64,000 nt of DNA from Branchiostoma floridae. Taxonomy: Eukaryota > Chordata > Leptocardii > Amphioxiformes > Branchiostomatidae. The translations under genes and the position numbers were made by a program. How positions within the stretch are numbered: position 1 is the stretch's first letter; each line of letters starts with the position of its first letter. Under the pieces are notes generated by a model, which saw only the letters and a program-made list of their open reading frames with translations, was not told the origin of the DNA and made no database searches. Of this stretch, positions 1-12,400 are shown piece after piece. The DNA is taken from contig NC_049982.1 of the NCBI RefSeq assembly GCF_000003815.2, positions 33,330,308-33,394,307 on the forward strand, written 5' to 3'.

Positions 1-17
1 CAGCTTTTTGCCTACCA

Positions 18-47
18 TGACGTCACGTGAGGTAAACCGTGACGTCA
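18..47. promoter_or_regulatory. Two CRE (ATF/CREB) sites plus E-box
   Basis: Perfect TGACGTCA palindromes occupy 18-25 and 40-47, 22 bp apart centre to centre, which is about two helical turns. The first overlaps the palindrome TCACGTGA (23-30), a bHLH-type CACGTG E-box. Such CREs are typical of CpG promoters bound by ATF/CREB factors. Binding is inferred. Confidence 0.5.
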
Positions 48-730
48 GCGCGATCGCTCGTATGGGATTACTTCATACAAAATTTGCAGAGATAGCAGCT
101 TCCGGTTTCGGTGGAACGTAACGCTGTAAATTGCACCGGAAAATATTCAGAATCAAACTTGTATATTTTTTTTTTACTGGGGTTCCACAAAAATTATGGG
201 AAAGCCCAAATATGTGAGAACAGAAGGAGAATATTTTTCGCTGACAGGCCGCTTGCTTTGACTGCCGACCCGACTGACGTGATAGCCTGCGTAGGAAAAG
301 GCTGACCGTGAAAACTATTTTTTTCTGCGTAGTTCGGGTTGGTTTTGCGGTCCTCTCTGTTCTCTCCTCGGCCAGGGCCAAGATGTGCCATTTAGCGGGA
401 GAGAATAAGCCACAAACTACGGCCAAGGTGCATTTACGTTTGCGCGGCGCGGAGGCCTGCGGTGGGCAACACGGAACAACATGCATGTAATGTTATTTGC
501 ATTGTTGTTAGAATATTGACGCCGGGTAACCGATATATTTGATTTATTTCACACACAAAAATATCTGAAGGTGCGTGGTAGGCTACGGTAACGCCTGAAG
601 CAGCATTGCCTGGAGCAGCATGTCGTCTCAAACCCCGATTTCCAGGATTCCCACCCAAGTCCTGTTCCAAGCAAGGGGCTTTCACTCGGTCTATTTGCGT
701 CTCATTGCTCCGTGCGCAACAGCGAAAGAA

Positions 731-784
731 GCGGCCGTCGACGGGGCGGGACTCGAAGCGGCCGTCGGCGGGGCGGGACTCGAT
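731..784. repeat. Two 27-bp tandem copies containing GC boxes
   Basis: The 27-bp unit starting gcggccgtcg at 731 repeats at 758 with two or three changes. Each copy contains GGGGCGGGA, an Sp1-type GC box. It lies in the promoter-like first kilobase. Confidence 0.6.
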
Positions 785-1112
785 TAATTATCAAGCAGAC
801 GCTAATTGGTTTTTAAGCACCTATTATTGATAACAATGGGAATTCTCCGCTGGTTGTCCCGACCTCAGGTGTGAACAAAGATCGCAACGCTATCGCTTGT
901 GCCGAAGAACTCTATCGCTTTTGGGGAGACCTATCGCTTCTTTACCGGTTCTACAGTGGTCCTTTGTCCTGCTATCGCATTTGTCCGTTTGCGTATAGAG
1001 TAGGGATTTTTGGATCTACTAGTGTATACTAAACAAATGTGTCATTGTCGATGATGAACAAAGAAGAGTGACACATACGGGATGATATTAATAATGAAAT
1101 GAGAAAAGTAAT

Positions 1113-1325
1113 CTATAAGATAAGATAATAACTGAGACTGCTAAAGGGGTGGTTTATGAGATGGGTTTTCAGGGCACTTTTAAACGTAAGAAAAGAAGAA
1201 GTTTTTTTTGTCTGAATGCTGTTCCATATTGTGACACATCTGTATTTTACGGAGGACTGCGATGGAGAACTAAATTGTGCCAAACTACCGGAATGTTTGA
1301 TGTTCCATATCAGCTCTAATGTCCC
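1113..1325 (-). mobile_element. Non-LTR retrotransposon RT C-terminal fragment
   Basis: Read on the minus strand, the segment ends in a peptide containing YRCVTIWNSIQ and SFLTFKSALKTHL followed by a stop. This matches the usual end of CR1/L2-like reverse transcriptases (pattern Y-R-x-x-x-x-W-N-S-L-P then S-F-K-x-x-L-K). The upstream part of the element is replaced by the adjacent 32-bp minisatellite, so this is a dead 3' fragment. The assignment rests on the motif pattern only. Confidence 0.55.
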
Positions 1326-1330
1326 TGCCC

Positions 1331-1692
1331 TACACATGTACACTGGCACACACAAGCTGGCACACACATGTACACTGTCACACACAAGCTGGCACACACA
1401 TGTACACTGGCACACACAAGCTGGCACACACATGTACACTGTCACACACAAGCTGGCACACACATGTACATTGGCACACACAAGCTGGCACACACATGTA
1501 CACTGCACACACAAGCTGGCACACACATGTACACTGGCACACACAAGCTGGCACACACATGTACACTGGCACACACAAGCTGGCACACACATGTACACTG
1601 GCACACACAAGCTGGCACACACATGTACACTGTCACACACAAGCTGGCACACACATGTACACTGTCACACACAAGCTGGCACACACATGTAC
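1331..1692. repeat. 32-bp minisatellite, about 11 copies
   Basis: The tandem unit contains acatgtacact followed by ggcacacacaagctgg, with a 32-bp period (for example acatg at 1334 and 1366). Single-base g/t variation and one slightly shorter unit occur. Degenerate copies continue to about 1790. The repeat lacks stops in several frames, which creates long spurious Cys/Val and His/Thr-rich reading frames on both strands. Confidence 0.9.
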
Positions 1693-1975
1693 AAATGACT
1701 AAACATACCTTCTTACACATGTACACTGTCACACACATCTCTCATCAGTTCCTCAATGGCACACACAAGCTGGCACACACATCTCCTTTGTCCCAATGTA
1801 ACTTCCTTGCTTCAGCTAGAATGCTTAGCACTACAAATAAGTGAACAGACACGTTAAGAATATAAGGACATGCACAACATACACGTACATACATGATCAT
1901 GGCAGTCACACATTATGTTACCAAGATTGTTCTGAAACCTGTGATGTCCCTTCCATAAAGTTCCTATACATGTTG

Positions 1976-2075
1976 NNNNNNNNNNNNNNNNNNNNNNNNN
2001 NNNNNNNNNNNNNNNNNNNNNNNNNNNNNNNNNNNNNNNNNNNNNNNNNNNNNNNNNNNNNNNNNNNNNNNNNNN
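1976..2075. other. Assembly gap (100 N)
   Basis: Exactly 100 N, the conventional placeholder for a gap of unknown size. Confidence 0.99.
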
Positions 2076-5000
2076 TTTCAACATTCCTGTAGATGAACAT
2101 GTTTTGTCCATTCAACCATGGAGTGCAATCAAACAACATACGTCATATTTTGTTTTGGAATGGAAGACCTCTAGGATTTAACTCGAGCTTAATATACGTG
2201 TGACTGTTAACCTTAGAATATCATCTTAGAATATCACCAAGAGAAACTGAAAGGAATGTGTTTCTTACGTGACTTTTCCTTAGCATTGAGTCCACCAGAT
2301 TCAGCTTCAACAATCCCTTTGAATGTCACCGTTAAAGTGGTGGCTGTTACGACTAATAAAACATACATGTATTTCATCTCTTGGTAAAGACTTTTAACAC
2401 GATATTACGAAGAAAGGATCGCAAATGGCAGTGCTTCTCTTAGACCCGTCAAGAAAAGATATGCAATTAGTGCAGATAATTGCTGTATACGCAAAGGGGT
2501 GCGTCAGGCATGTGCGTGTCAAAAACTGGTTTTACTTCTCTGTGTCATGAGTTAGTGAGTCATAGTGTCTCAAACACTTTCAAAGCTGACCTCTGAACTG
2601 TGAACCCTGGAAAGACAGGTCTTTGTTGCCTGTAATACTTAAGTTGTATTGTTTTTGGCCAGTCTGTAATTTTACATGTACATGTATACTAAAGTTTATA
2701 TGTCTTGTGTATCTGTCCCGATATATACACAATAGAGCATTGCCATACATGTGTACATCCTCTGTACAGCCTTTTTCTGTGAGACTGGAATGGTTGCAGT
2801 GTGGTTGAGGGGATGAAGTCTGCCATTTCTTGTTACTGTGGTTGTGAGAAGCCTATGTCAATTAGAAGTTGACAAGTGAGAACAATGAAATATCAAAGAA
2901 AATAGCTGTTCTAAAATGAATGCAGAATTTTTATCAGTGGTAGAAGAGTGAGCAAGGTTGCAAGGAACAGGTGGTGAAAAATGCTTGAGTGTTAAGATTA
3001 ACAAAGCTTTACATTACTGTCAACTTCATTTTTTGACAAATGAAAGACTTCTCAATATGAACTTTTGTACCCATGTTAACCCACACCTGATCGTTCTTCA
3101 TATTGATTTTGAGACATGATATTGAAGTGTATATTACAACTTACCACATTCTTAAGATAAATTAAAAGTGACATCTAGTTGAACAGCAATGACAACCACT
3201 CAATTACTTTTGAAATTTGTAATCTGTGCCATTAAAACTACAGCCCTTTTTACAAAGCAATGCTATCTCCTCATTCATGGGTTACAGTTAATCATGCAAC
3301 ACCACCAGACCAATCTTACCCTTTACACTAACATATTGTAAAAAGATAACATGAGCAGGCACTCATTAAAGACCTGACAATGAAGAGATATCATAAAAAG
3401 ATGCAATGTTACAGTTAGGAAGGCTGCCAGCAATCTGTTCAAAAGTTGAACATTAATATTACAAGCAAGTTGATACAATGGAATGTTCATTCACATGTTT
3501 GTAATGTTGACTTTCATTATCATGCTGGTTACCCTAAGATCACCATATAGATAGAAAAATGTTGCTATCGAGGCCTATTAAGAATGGACTGAACACCTGG
3601 ATATCTGAAGTGTGCCTGTCTCAGGGACTACTGATGCTGTATTAGTAGATCTCTTTAAAGAGACAACATCTTAGGTGCAAGCACATTCAACCCTTAGCTA
3701 AATGGGGAACAACACAATAAACTGGATAGTGACTGAATGTGTTTGTGTTTACTTCTAATGTGGTAGTGTAAAGATACCCAGCAGAATCATAAGGGTTGAT
3801 GTTATGTCATAGAATGAATGAAAGAAAACAATGTTACCTAATATCGAACTATATAACAGTTACATTACAAGCAGATATGTAAGAGTCAGGTGCATACATT
3901 ATACAATGTCATGTACATATAAATGTAAAGATACATGAAGAGCATACATTGTGTACATTTTACTGTATTGTAGGAACTTCTCCACCAATTTTGAACAGAC
4001 CTTGAACTGGATAAATTCAAATTTACAATGGTTTCCCCAGGTTATTTTGCATAAATCCCACCGTCATTGTATCTACAAACTTGTGAATTGCCTGCTGCAA
4101 CTTATCAAAATCACTGAGAATGAACTGGAAAAACAAAGCAGCTACTAACAGTAAGGTTACATCTAACTGGAAAAAACAGCTGAACATGTTAGAGTCAATA
4201 ACTCATAAGGATTGTATACAAATGTCACTCTTATGTTATGTTAAATCATTTATCCATGCAATAACCTCAAAGTATGCACCCAACTTTGGCAACAACTTAT
4301 GGCACCTTTTCAATTTTAAAAAAGTGTGTACTTTAGAAAAAATTTGGTATTTCATTTTGGAGTCTTTGACTTAAATTCTATCCCCACGTATACATGGTTC
4401 CACTATAAGGCACCCTACTGTACTTGTTGCAAGCATTCCTACTGGAATAAGTCATTCAATGTATGAAAGCTTTCAAAGTTAACGTAGCAGCAAATTCATT
4501 ATTGAGACGGTCTAGTGCTCATTATCTCATTATTGTGTTACATGTATTATGTACAATAGACACCAAACCCACAATCTCCAAAAGTAACCAATCAAGTATC
4601 AAAAGAGTACAATGCAAATTTGCATTATCGTTGTTAAACAATCTTGGACTAAGGGTTAGTATAAGGCTACCAGTCATCGTGTGCTACCAGTTATCATCCA
4701 CTTTTGCTTCTGCAAAAGCCATTTCTCATGAGCAATAAAGAGCAACATATAAATGATCCTTAGTCAGGACTCTCCTCTATACAAAGCAATCATATAAGTT
4801 TGCATCCAGCAACACAACAGAAGAAACTGCTGAAGCCGTAACAAAAAATTCTCTGGAAGTTTCTTGCTTAACATATTTCATATGTAATTGGACACAACGT
4901 ACTTCATTAGCATATTTCTAACTTGCACGATATCAAGTACCTTTAAGAGTTTCAGGAAGTTTTGATATAACTGCGATTCTCGTGATATGCTGTCCACAAA

Positions 5001-6187
5001 CAAACACACTCAACCAATCAAAAACATGCTAACCTTCAGAGTCAACTTAAAATGTCAGTGTAGAATCTTGAACTTAACACTGCATTCAAATTAGAGTTGA
5101 AAAATCTGTTTCAGAAGTCACATGTGTAGATTACACAGTTGTCAAAACGCAATACATGCATCGTATAAATGTACAAATAAAGGCATCGTTTCAAATCTTC
5201 AATATAAACATCAGAAGAAAGTGGTCATCTTTCAACCTACTGGAAAGAGAAATCACTACTGACCTGTACACTTAAAAAAAACAATCCACTTACTCCTATA
5301 GACTCCTTAGTAACCACTGAAACACTGCAAGCCAGGGACCTCTTCCAATCAACTCTTCAGCATGCAACGGACTTACTCCAACGACAGGAGTTTGGCAGTA
5401 TTTCAGGGAAAGGAGCTATGAAGAAGAACTATTAGACACTGCCATATCCAGTGTACAGGATGGCTGACACAAGGAGATACTGCTACAGCAGCACATTATA
5501 GCACTATGACTTATATATAGGTCCACACCTTCTGCCCATACAAACTATCAACAAACTAAACTATCTGCATGGACTTAGAAAATTCTAACAGACAACTCAG
5601 ATTTACATACAAATCATACTAGATACATCAATTCAGAACACCACACCTTGCAGGCGAGCCATCAAAGAACACGTCACATTCTTGAGCAGATTGTGACCAG
5701 CAACTACAACAAAAAACAACACTTGCATAAGTGGCCATCTTGAGATAGACTGTCATCTGTCCACACTCTTCTCCAAGTCTGTTAAAATGTAAAATAATGT
5801 TACATCTTACTAGTCAGATTTGTCACACATGAATATTTACAAAGCTGAGAGTGAAATTCCGGGATTAAAAATTATCAATTTCACTGAGTTGTCCAGTACG
5901 TCTCGTCTAAGGCACCATACAGTTAAATTTGTCTTTTCAGTTACATACTATCATGCTCATCCACAACACAGAGCACATTCAACTTGACTTGACAACACAT
6001 TAATTAAATTCATTTTAATTTTGCAGCATAGTGAAAATCATGTTTTCTGTATGAAACTGTAAAAAAACAACTAATGTAGTATATGTACTATATGGGGACC
6101 CAGGAGATAAGAATGGGTTTGCTGAGATGATAAGATAGAATATAGGGCTGGTAAAACCCCACCATTCAACACTTCTAATCCTATACA
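2076..6187. other. Non-coding AT-rich stretch, no gene seen
   Basis: No reading frame here resembles a protein family, and I see no tandem array or paired terminal repeats. The part just below 6188 lies downstream of the nuclear-receptor stop codon and should include its 3' untranslated region. I could not identify a polyadenylation site with confidence. Confidence 0.5.
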
Positions 6188-6426
6188 TTAGTCTTGGTTC
6201 CATATCTCAGAAACTAGGGGATGTTCTCTAATGATGGCCTGACACTCAGAGCTGACGCTTCTTCCAAAGGCTGCACCAATAGTCCGGACTTCAGTCAGCT
6301 TACTGAGGAGGCGTGCAAACATCATGCGGTTCTCTGGGTAGGCGACTTTGCAGTAAGCACGCAGACACTCGATGTACTCTGCATACGACTGCTCCAATAT
6401 GTCGCGTCCTTTGATATTTGGCCGAT
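6188..6426 (-). CDS. NR1H-like receptor, last coding exon (AF-2)
   Basis: Encodes (D)[17 protein letters not shown] and continues through [19 protein letters not shown] to [11 protein letters not shown] and a TAA stop. This aligns closely with the C-terminus of FXR (PENPQHFA..LLGRLTELRT, CEIWDVQ). The AF-2 glutamate is present. The acceptor is ttgcag. Confidence 0.9.
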
Positions 6427-9400
6427 CTGCAAATGAAAATTTATAATATTACATCTGGCTGGTTTGGTTACTTACATGTGGCCTAGTTACATACAAGTAT
6501 TACAAGCAAGCAAATGATCCACATTTCTAGTCCTTTCACATCTTTGTTTTGTCGTGAACGGGCAAGCAGAATGGGCTGTTCCTCCCAGTCCATGTCTGTG
6601 TTGTGGGATCAGGATTGAGGACTGTCCTGCATGCTTGTGAAGCAGCATGCTGCACTTCACTAGCAGATTATTACGTTTCATGCCTGGTCTTTCCAAATCT
6701 GTCATCGATAAGAATCACTGTAACATGATATTATCATAGTGATACCCGCCACAACAACCTGGCAAAGACAATTCTGCAGGGCACTGTGGAAGGAGGGTGA
6801 CGCCGTGGGCATCAGCGGAAGACATGGCAAGACAACATCACAGAGTGGACATCCCTCATCAACCTGCAGGACAGGCTAACTGTAGCAGAAGACAGAAGGG
6901 CCTGGAGACAACTCTCCATCTTCATATTGTCCCCCCAATGACCAGGAGGTCAAGGGACTAGGTAGGTATGTAGGTAGCCTCTGTAGCAGGCTCTCTGGGG
7001 CTTTTTTTTGGCTCATAATACACTTTTGCTGACCATTTCTTTTTGTACTGGATCGTTGATTGCCGGCCGTCGCTGATTATGGGGCCAGAAATATATTTGT
7101 CTATTTATCTATATTGTGAATTATCATATAGCAAGGCGCCGCGGACCAATCAGACGGCCCTGTTCCACGTTGGTTATGATGCAGTAACATATAGATTCCG
7201 GCCTGGCCGGTGTGTTCGCTCCTTCTGATTGGTCAGAATGCATCGACAACGGCACCGTTGTCGATGCAAATCGACAACAGTGCCGGTGTCGATTCATTCT
7301 GGCCAATCAGATGGAGCAATACAAACAAGAAAATAAGGAGTATGCAGGCATTGGCCAATCAAAAGGAGCGAAACATATGCCAGAGCAGAGGGAATAAGTA
7401 CAGACTGCAAGAGGGGGATGGCTCCTTCTGTTAACATTGGTAATGAGTTTTGTTGTTCTAAAAAGGCAAAGACTGCAGTGTTTCGAATATTTTCTGTGGA
7501 AATTTTGGTTTCAAAATGCAATCTGTAATCTCCTCGTAAATGTATGTACCAAAGAACAAAATGTGAATTTTCATAAATTCAACAACGGAATTCACACGTA
7601 TAGTACCAAGAGATCTATGCGTCATACAGGAGTTTGCAAGTTTGGGTAGGCTATATGATATGACCTGCCTGTTCCTCGGTGTACATGATGTCATAACGCC
7701 TGGTCCTTTGCTTAAACGACCTCATAAAACCACCTCGTTCGCTTCGCTCACTCGGTGCCTCATAAAACCACCTCGTTCGCTTCGCTCACTCGGTGGTTTC
7801 ATTCGGTGGTTATAGCAAAGGACCAGGCGTTATGACACCATATACACCTCGGGGCGGATCATTAACCCTTAATTATATGTGTATGTAATGTTAATGGAAA
7901 AAACTGAATATTTCCCAGTGTTTGCAAAATAGTCCGAGACTAGGTTTGTACTCACCAGGAGACACCACTATCACACACTGCAGGATAGTCCGAGACTAGG
8001 TTTGTACTCACCAGGAGACACCACTATCACACACTGCAGGATAGTCAGAGACTAGGTTTGTACTCACCAGGAGACACCACTATCACACACTGCAGGATAG
8101 TCAGAGACTAGGTTTGTACTCACCAGGAGACACCACTATCACACACTGCAGGATAGTCAGAGACTAGGTTTGTACTCACCAGGAGACACCACTATCACAC
8201 ACTGCAGGAGGTCCAGTGTGGTGATGTCTATTTTCAGGTCCAGCATTCCTTCATACCACTTCATCAGCGTGGCATTGAACACTTCTGTGTGCACTGTGAT
8301 AAGAAGAAGCCACATAACAAATAACTGACACATATTTTGACCTATGCAAATTCTTCAAAATCAGCTTGCAAACCATTTTCACATATCAAATATCAAGCGT
8401 TGCTGAAGGTACCTATCTCTATATAAGGTAACCAGGACTGGTACTAATAGATGCTCTGATCCAAATGTGTTTTACAGTCAGCTGTCTGCATCTTTCTCAC
8501 ATCTACCATGTAAAGTCGTCTACCATCTTCAGAGATGGAGTACAGCATTTTGATGGTTTATATGATGTTAAAAGCTTTACTTGCCTTCATGTATGATGCG
8601 GTGTAAGACTTGAACACCATCTAAGTTTGCCAACACAACAGGAACTCTTATCATGCAGCAATCAAAAAAGGATGCCTTAGGTGAAAACAGAACATGACAG
8701 GTTAGAACACATGGTTATCGAAGTCAATAAATGATGTTTGCACCTAGAGGTAGGTACAGAAAATTCAGGTACAGGTATGTTTCAGGTCGAGTACCAGGTC
8801 CCGGTCCTTACCTCAACCTCAACCTGGACCTGATTATTTGTGAAAACTTTTGAATAGGCAATACTCAAAACAATGGTCCTGCAACAGAATCTGTTTAGAG
8901 GAGTATCTGACTCCCACTGGTGTTTTAAAATCCTGTGTTCAGGCTGACCCTGGCAAGGGAAAGATGAGCCTGGAGACAGCTCTTTATCTTCATGGCTATT
9001 TTGTCCCCCCAACGACCTGGAGGTCAAGGGACTAAGTAGGTATAGGTAGGTAGGTAGGTAGGTTCAAGTAAACAAAGTTCTGTGTGTTTGACTGTAAAAA
9101 CTTTGTAGAAATGACAATAAAATTTACACTACTTCATTCCTATTATTTTCTTGGATCAGTAAGCTCCAAAATGTGCGAACCCCTGAAAATATAATCTGTT
9201 TTCCAATTTTCAATTCCAATTCCAATTTTCTAATTGGTCCAAAATCCGATCCACTGATTTTTTCAGGTTCATTTTCTTAAGACCGGTCCAACAAGAAAAA
9301 AACTAGCTACCTAGGCCTATTTGAACATCATAATGGGGGGTGCCCTAAGATGGTACCTGCCCTAAGATGGCACAGATTTTTTGCAGATCGAGATTGTTGC

Positions 9401-12400
9401 CATTGACTATGCTGATTACAAAGGTAATAAACCAAGTCCATGCACACAGCTTTTATTTGCATTCAAAAATATACTTAATATTCACTTTATATCTAACAAT
9501 GGTTATGGTTACTCAAGCTCCAAAATCATATCCAGTTGCTTGAGTAACTACTTTTGGGCTTACTTCATAAAGAGATGTCATAGATATTTCCTGAGAAGTA
9601 GACAGAGTTTTGTTGATGTTGGCAGTGTCTTATTACCTTCACCAAAATGGTTTTGGGCTTGTGCATCCATCCGTCCATCTGTTAACAGTACAACTCAAGA
9701 AGCCTTGGATGGATCCTGATGATATTTGGTAGGTGGATAGGGATCGGGGAAATGAAGGCCAATTTCGGGCCCCCTAGCGGCTTGCTAAGGTTCTGCAGCA
9801 GAACTTCCATTTTTGATAGCTGGACACACTGTGGTCCTGATTTTTTAGAGGTAGTGACAGTAACGTTAATAAGTGTTGTGAGTTTGGGCCCCGTAGTGGC
9901 TTTTTTGGAATTGCAGGCGCCGATTTCCTTTCAAACTTTGGACGATAATAACTAGAGAATGTTACAATTTTAAGACACAAAATAAAGCGCTTACCAGGCC
10001 TTGGAAACTTTGAATCAAGTTGAAATGACCCATTGCTTAAAGGTTTTGGGATTCATGGACTGTATGAATGTATTTCCTATCCAAGTACATGCATGTATGT
10101 TCTTCAAATGAATGTGTTAAAAATTCATTCATCAAAACTTGACCACTATCTGGCAACTAGTGATGGAACACCATGAGTTTCACTTGAGTGTGTGACAAAG
10201 CATGCCATGTTAGGGCATCTCCCATTAGATTTGATATTGTAAAATGGAAATAAAGCTTTTCTACATGTAGGTCATTTCAAGACAATGTAGACAAGTGAAT
10301 AGTTGATAGTCATATTTACCTTCACGACTTCAATCTGGTCCTCAATGCAGAGATCTTGAAAGCAACGAATAGTCTTGACAAATTCAACAGTCTTTTCCAC
10401 CACTCTACCCATGTGAGCAACAAAACGAGCCTGCTTTTCTTTCTTGCTGTTACATTGCAGGGTCTCCTATACAACAAGAAAATCAAGAAATGCAATGAAA
10501 AACATTTCCCAATCAACAGTAGTATCATGTTATGTTGGAGTAATATACATGTAGATTGATAATGTATCATTTGGTGGTTTATTACCTTTGCCAGAATGGC
10601 TAAGGTTATGTTTTGGGCTTGTGAGTCTGTGTGTGTGTCTGTTAACAGCATAACTCGAGAAGCCTTGGGTGGATCCAGATGATATTTGGTAGGTGGGTAG
10701 GGGTCGGGAAAACGACGGTCAAGTTCTATAATGGGCCCCCTAGCGGCTTGCTAAGGTACTGCAGCAGAACCTCAATTTTTGATATCTCCTGTTCTGGACA
10801 TGCTGTGATCATGATTTTTGAGTGGTAGATAGCCCTTGAGGCAGAGAGTAAGTGCTGTGAGTTTGGGCCCCCTAGCGGCTTTTATGGAACTGCAGGCGCC
10901 GGTTTCCTTTCAAACTTTGGACGAGAATAACTCTACAACGTGTTGACGGATCGTCATGATTTTTGGTCTGTAGATAGAATGAGTGATGACTTACATAATG
11001 GTATACTAATTATGCAAATCAACAGCTAATTTGCATAATTAATGAGGAAAATTTATAAATCCACTGCATTCCATGATAGGACTTTCAAACTTGTCACATA
11101 TGTAGCTGGGAAGGAGAGAAATGTCGATAGATATCAATTATGCAAATGATGGCCTCATTTGCATAATTAATGAGAAAATATGAAGATGTTGACGGATCAT
11201 CATGTTTTCTGGTATGTAGGTAGCGTAAGTGAAGACAAACATAATGAGATACCAATTATGCAAATCAACAGCTAATTTGCATAATTAATGAGGATATTTT
11301 ATAAATTCACTACGTTCCATGATAGGACTTTAAAACTTGTCACATATGTAGCTGAGAAAGAGAGAAATGTCAATACATTTATACATTTATAAATACATTT
11401 ATCATGCAAATGATGATCTCATTTGCATAATCAATGAGAAAATATGAACGTGTTGACGGATCGTCATGATTTTTGGCATGTAGATAGCCTAAGTGAAGAC
11501 TTATACAATGTGATACTTATTATGCAAATTAACAGCTAATTTGCATAATTGATGAGGAAAAGTTTATAAATCCACTGCATTCCATTATAGTACTTTCATC
11601 AAAGTTGTCACATATGTAACTGAGAAAGAGGGAAGAGAGTAAGAGGTGTATTTAAAGACTTTGAAAGAGAATAAGTCAAGAATGGATCAAAGGATCATCA
11701 TGATTTTTGGTCTGCTGATAGCTTAAGTTATGCTTGACACAATTTGATATCAATTAATTGTAACTTGGGATCTAATTTGCATAATCAATGCCGAAACTTT
11801 ATAAACCAACTCCAAGCATATAATTATGAAGAAAATGAAATGAGTAACGCATTTGTCTACAGACATCATTCTACATAACAAACCTGGTTTATTTGGCAAA
11901 GGTATGTGTTCGTGGAACTCTAGTTTACTAATATGTTAGATTTACAGAGGCTACACCAATTCAACCAGTATTTGTTGAATATTCTAAAATAGATGTATCT
12001 CATAAATATAGAATACAACACGGTATATTCTGTATCACCTGCAGTACCAACTGGGCGATCAAACCCATGGGAGGCCTGGGACTGAGGGTGATGGAGAAAA
12101 AACCTTGTTGCATTATTTATTCATTATTCATAGTCATACCCACTGAGAAAACATGTTTCAATGCAAAATGGCACATTTTGCATCAAAACATGTGTTTCCT
12201 GGGGTGCGTATGACATAATTTGCCCTCCTGCAGGTCAGATCAACCTCCAGCCTTCGGGCGATCCTACCCACGGCCAGGCTGGAACCTCAGATGATATGGA
12301 ATACACCATGTTGTATACATATTACGTACAACTGTTAGAACAACTGCAAACCTACCTTCATCAACCGACACATCATCTTGTGATCCCTTTCAAAGATTTT

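Larger units (their letters stand above)
1..1000. promoter_or_regulatory. CpG-rich promoter-like region
   Basis: The first kilobase is rich in CG dinucleotides compared with the AT-rich DNA from 2 to 6 kb. It holds two CRE palindromes and two tandem GC boxes, described separately. No open reading frame here resembles a known protein. It could be the promoter or first exon of a gene lying to the left of the window. Only composition and motifs support this. Confidence 0.35.

Noticed and set aside
1216..1844. ORFs of 80-179 residues rich in His/Thr or Cys/Val
   Set aside because: They are products of the 32-bp minisatellite, which lacks stops in several frames on both strands.
7118..7440. Short ORFs with similar peptides at 7210 and 16287 as a gene family
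   Set aside because: The similarity comes from two copies of the same non-coding MITE.
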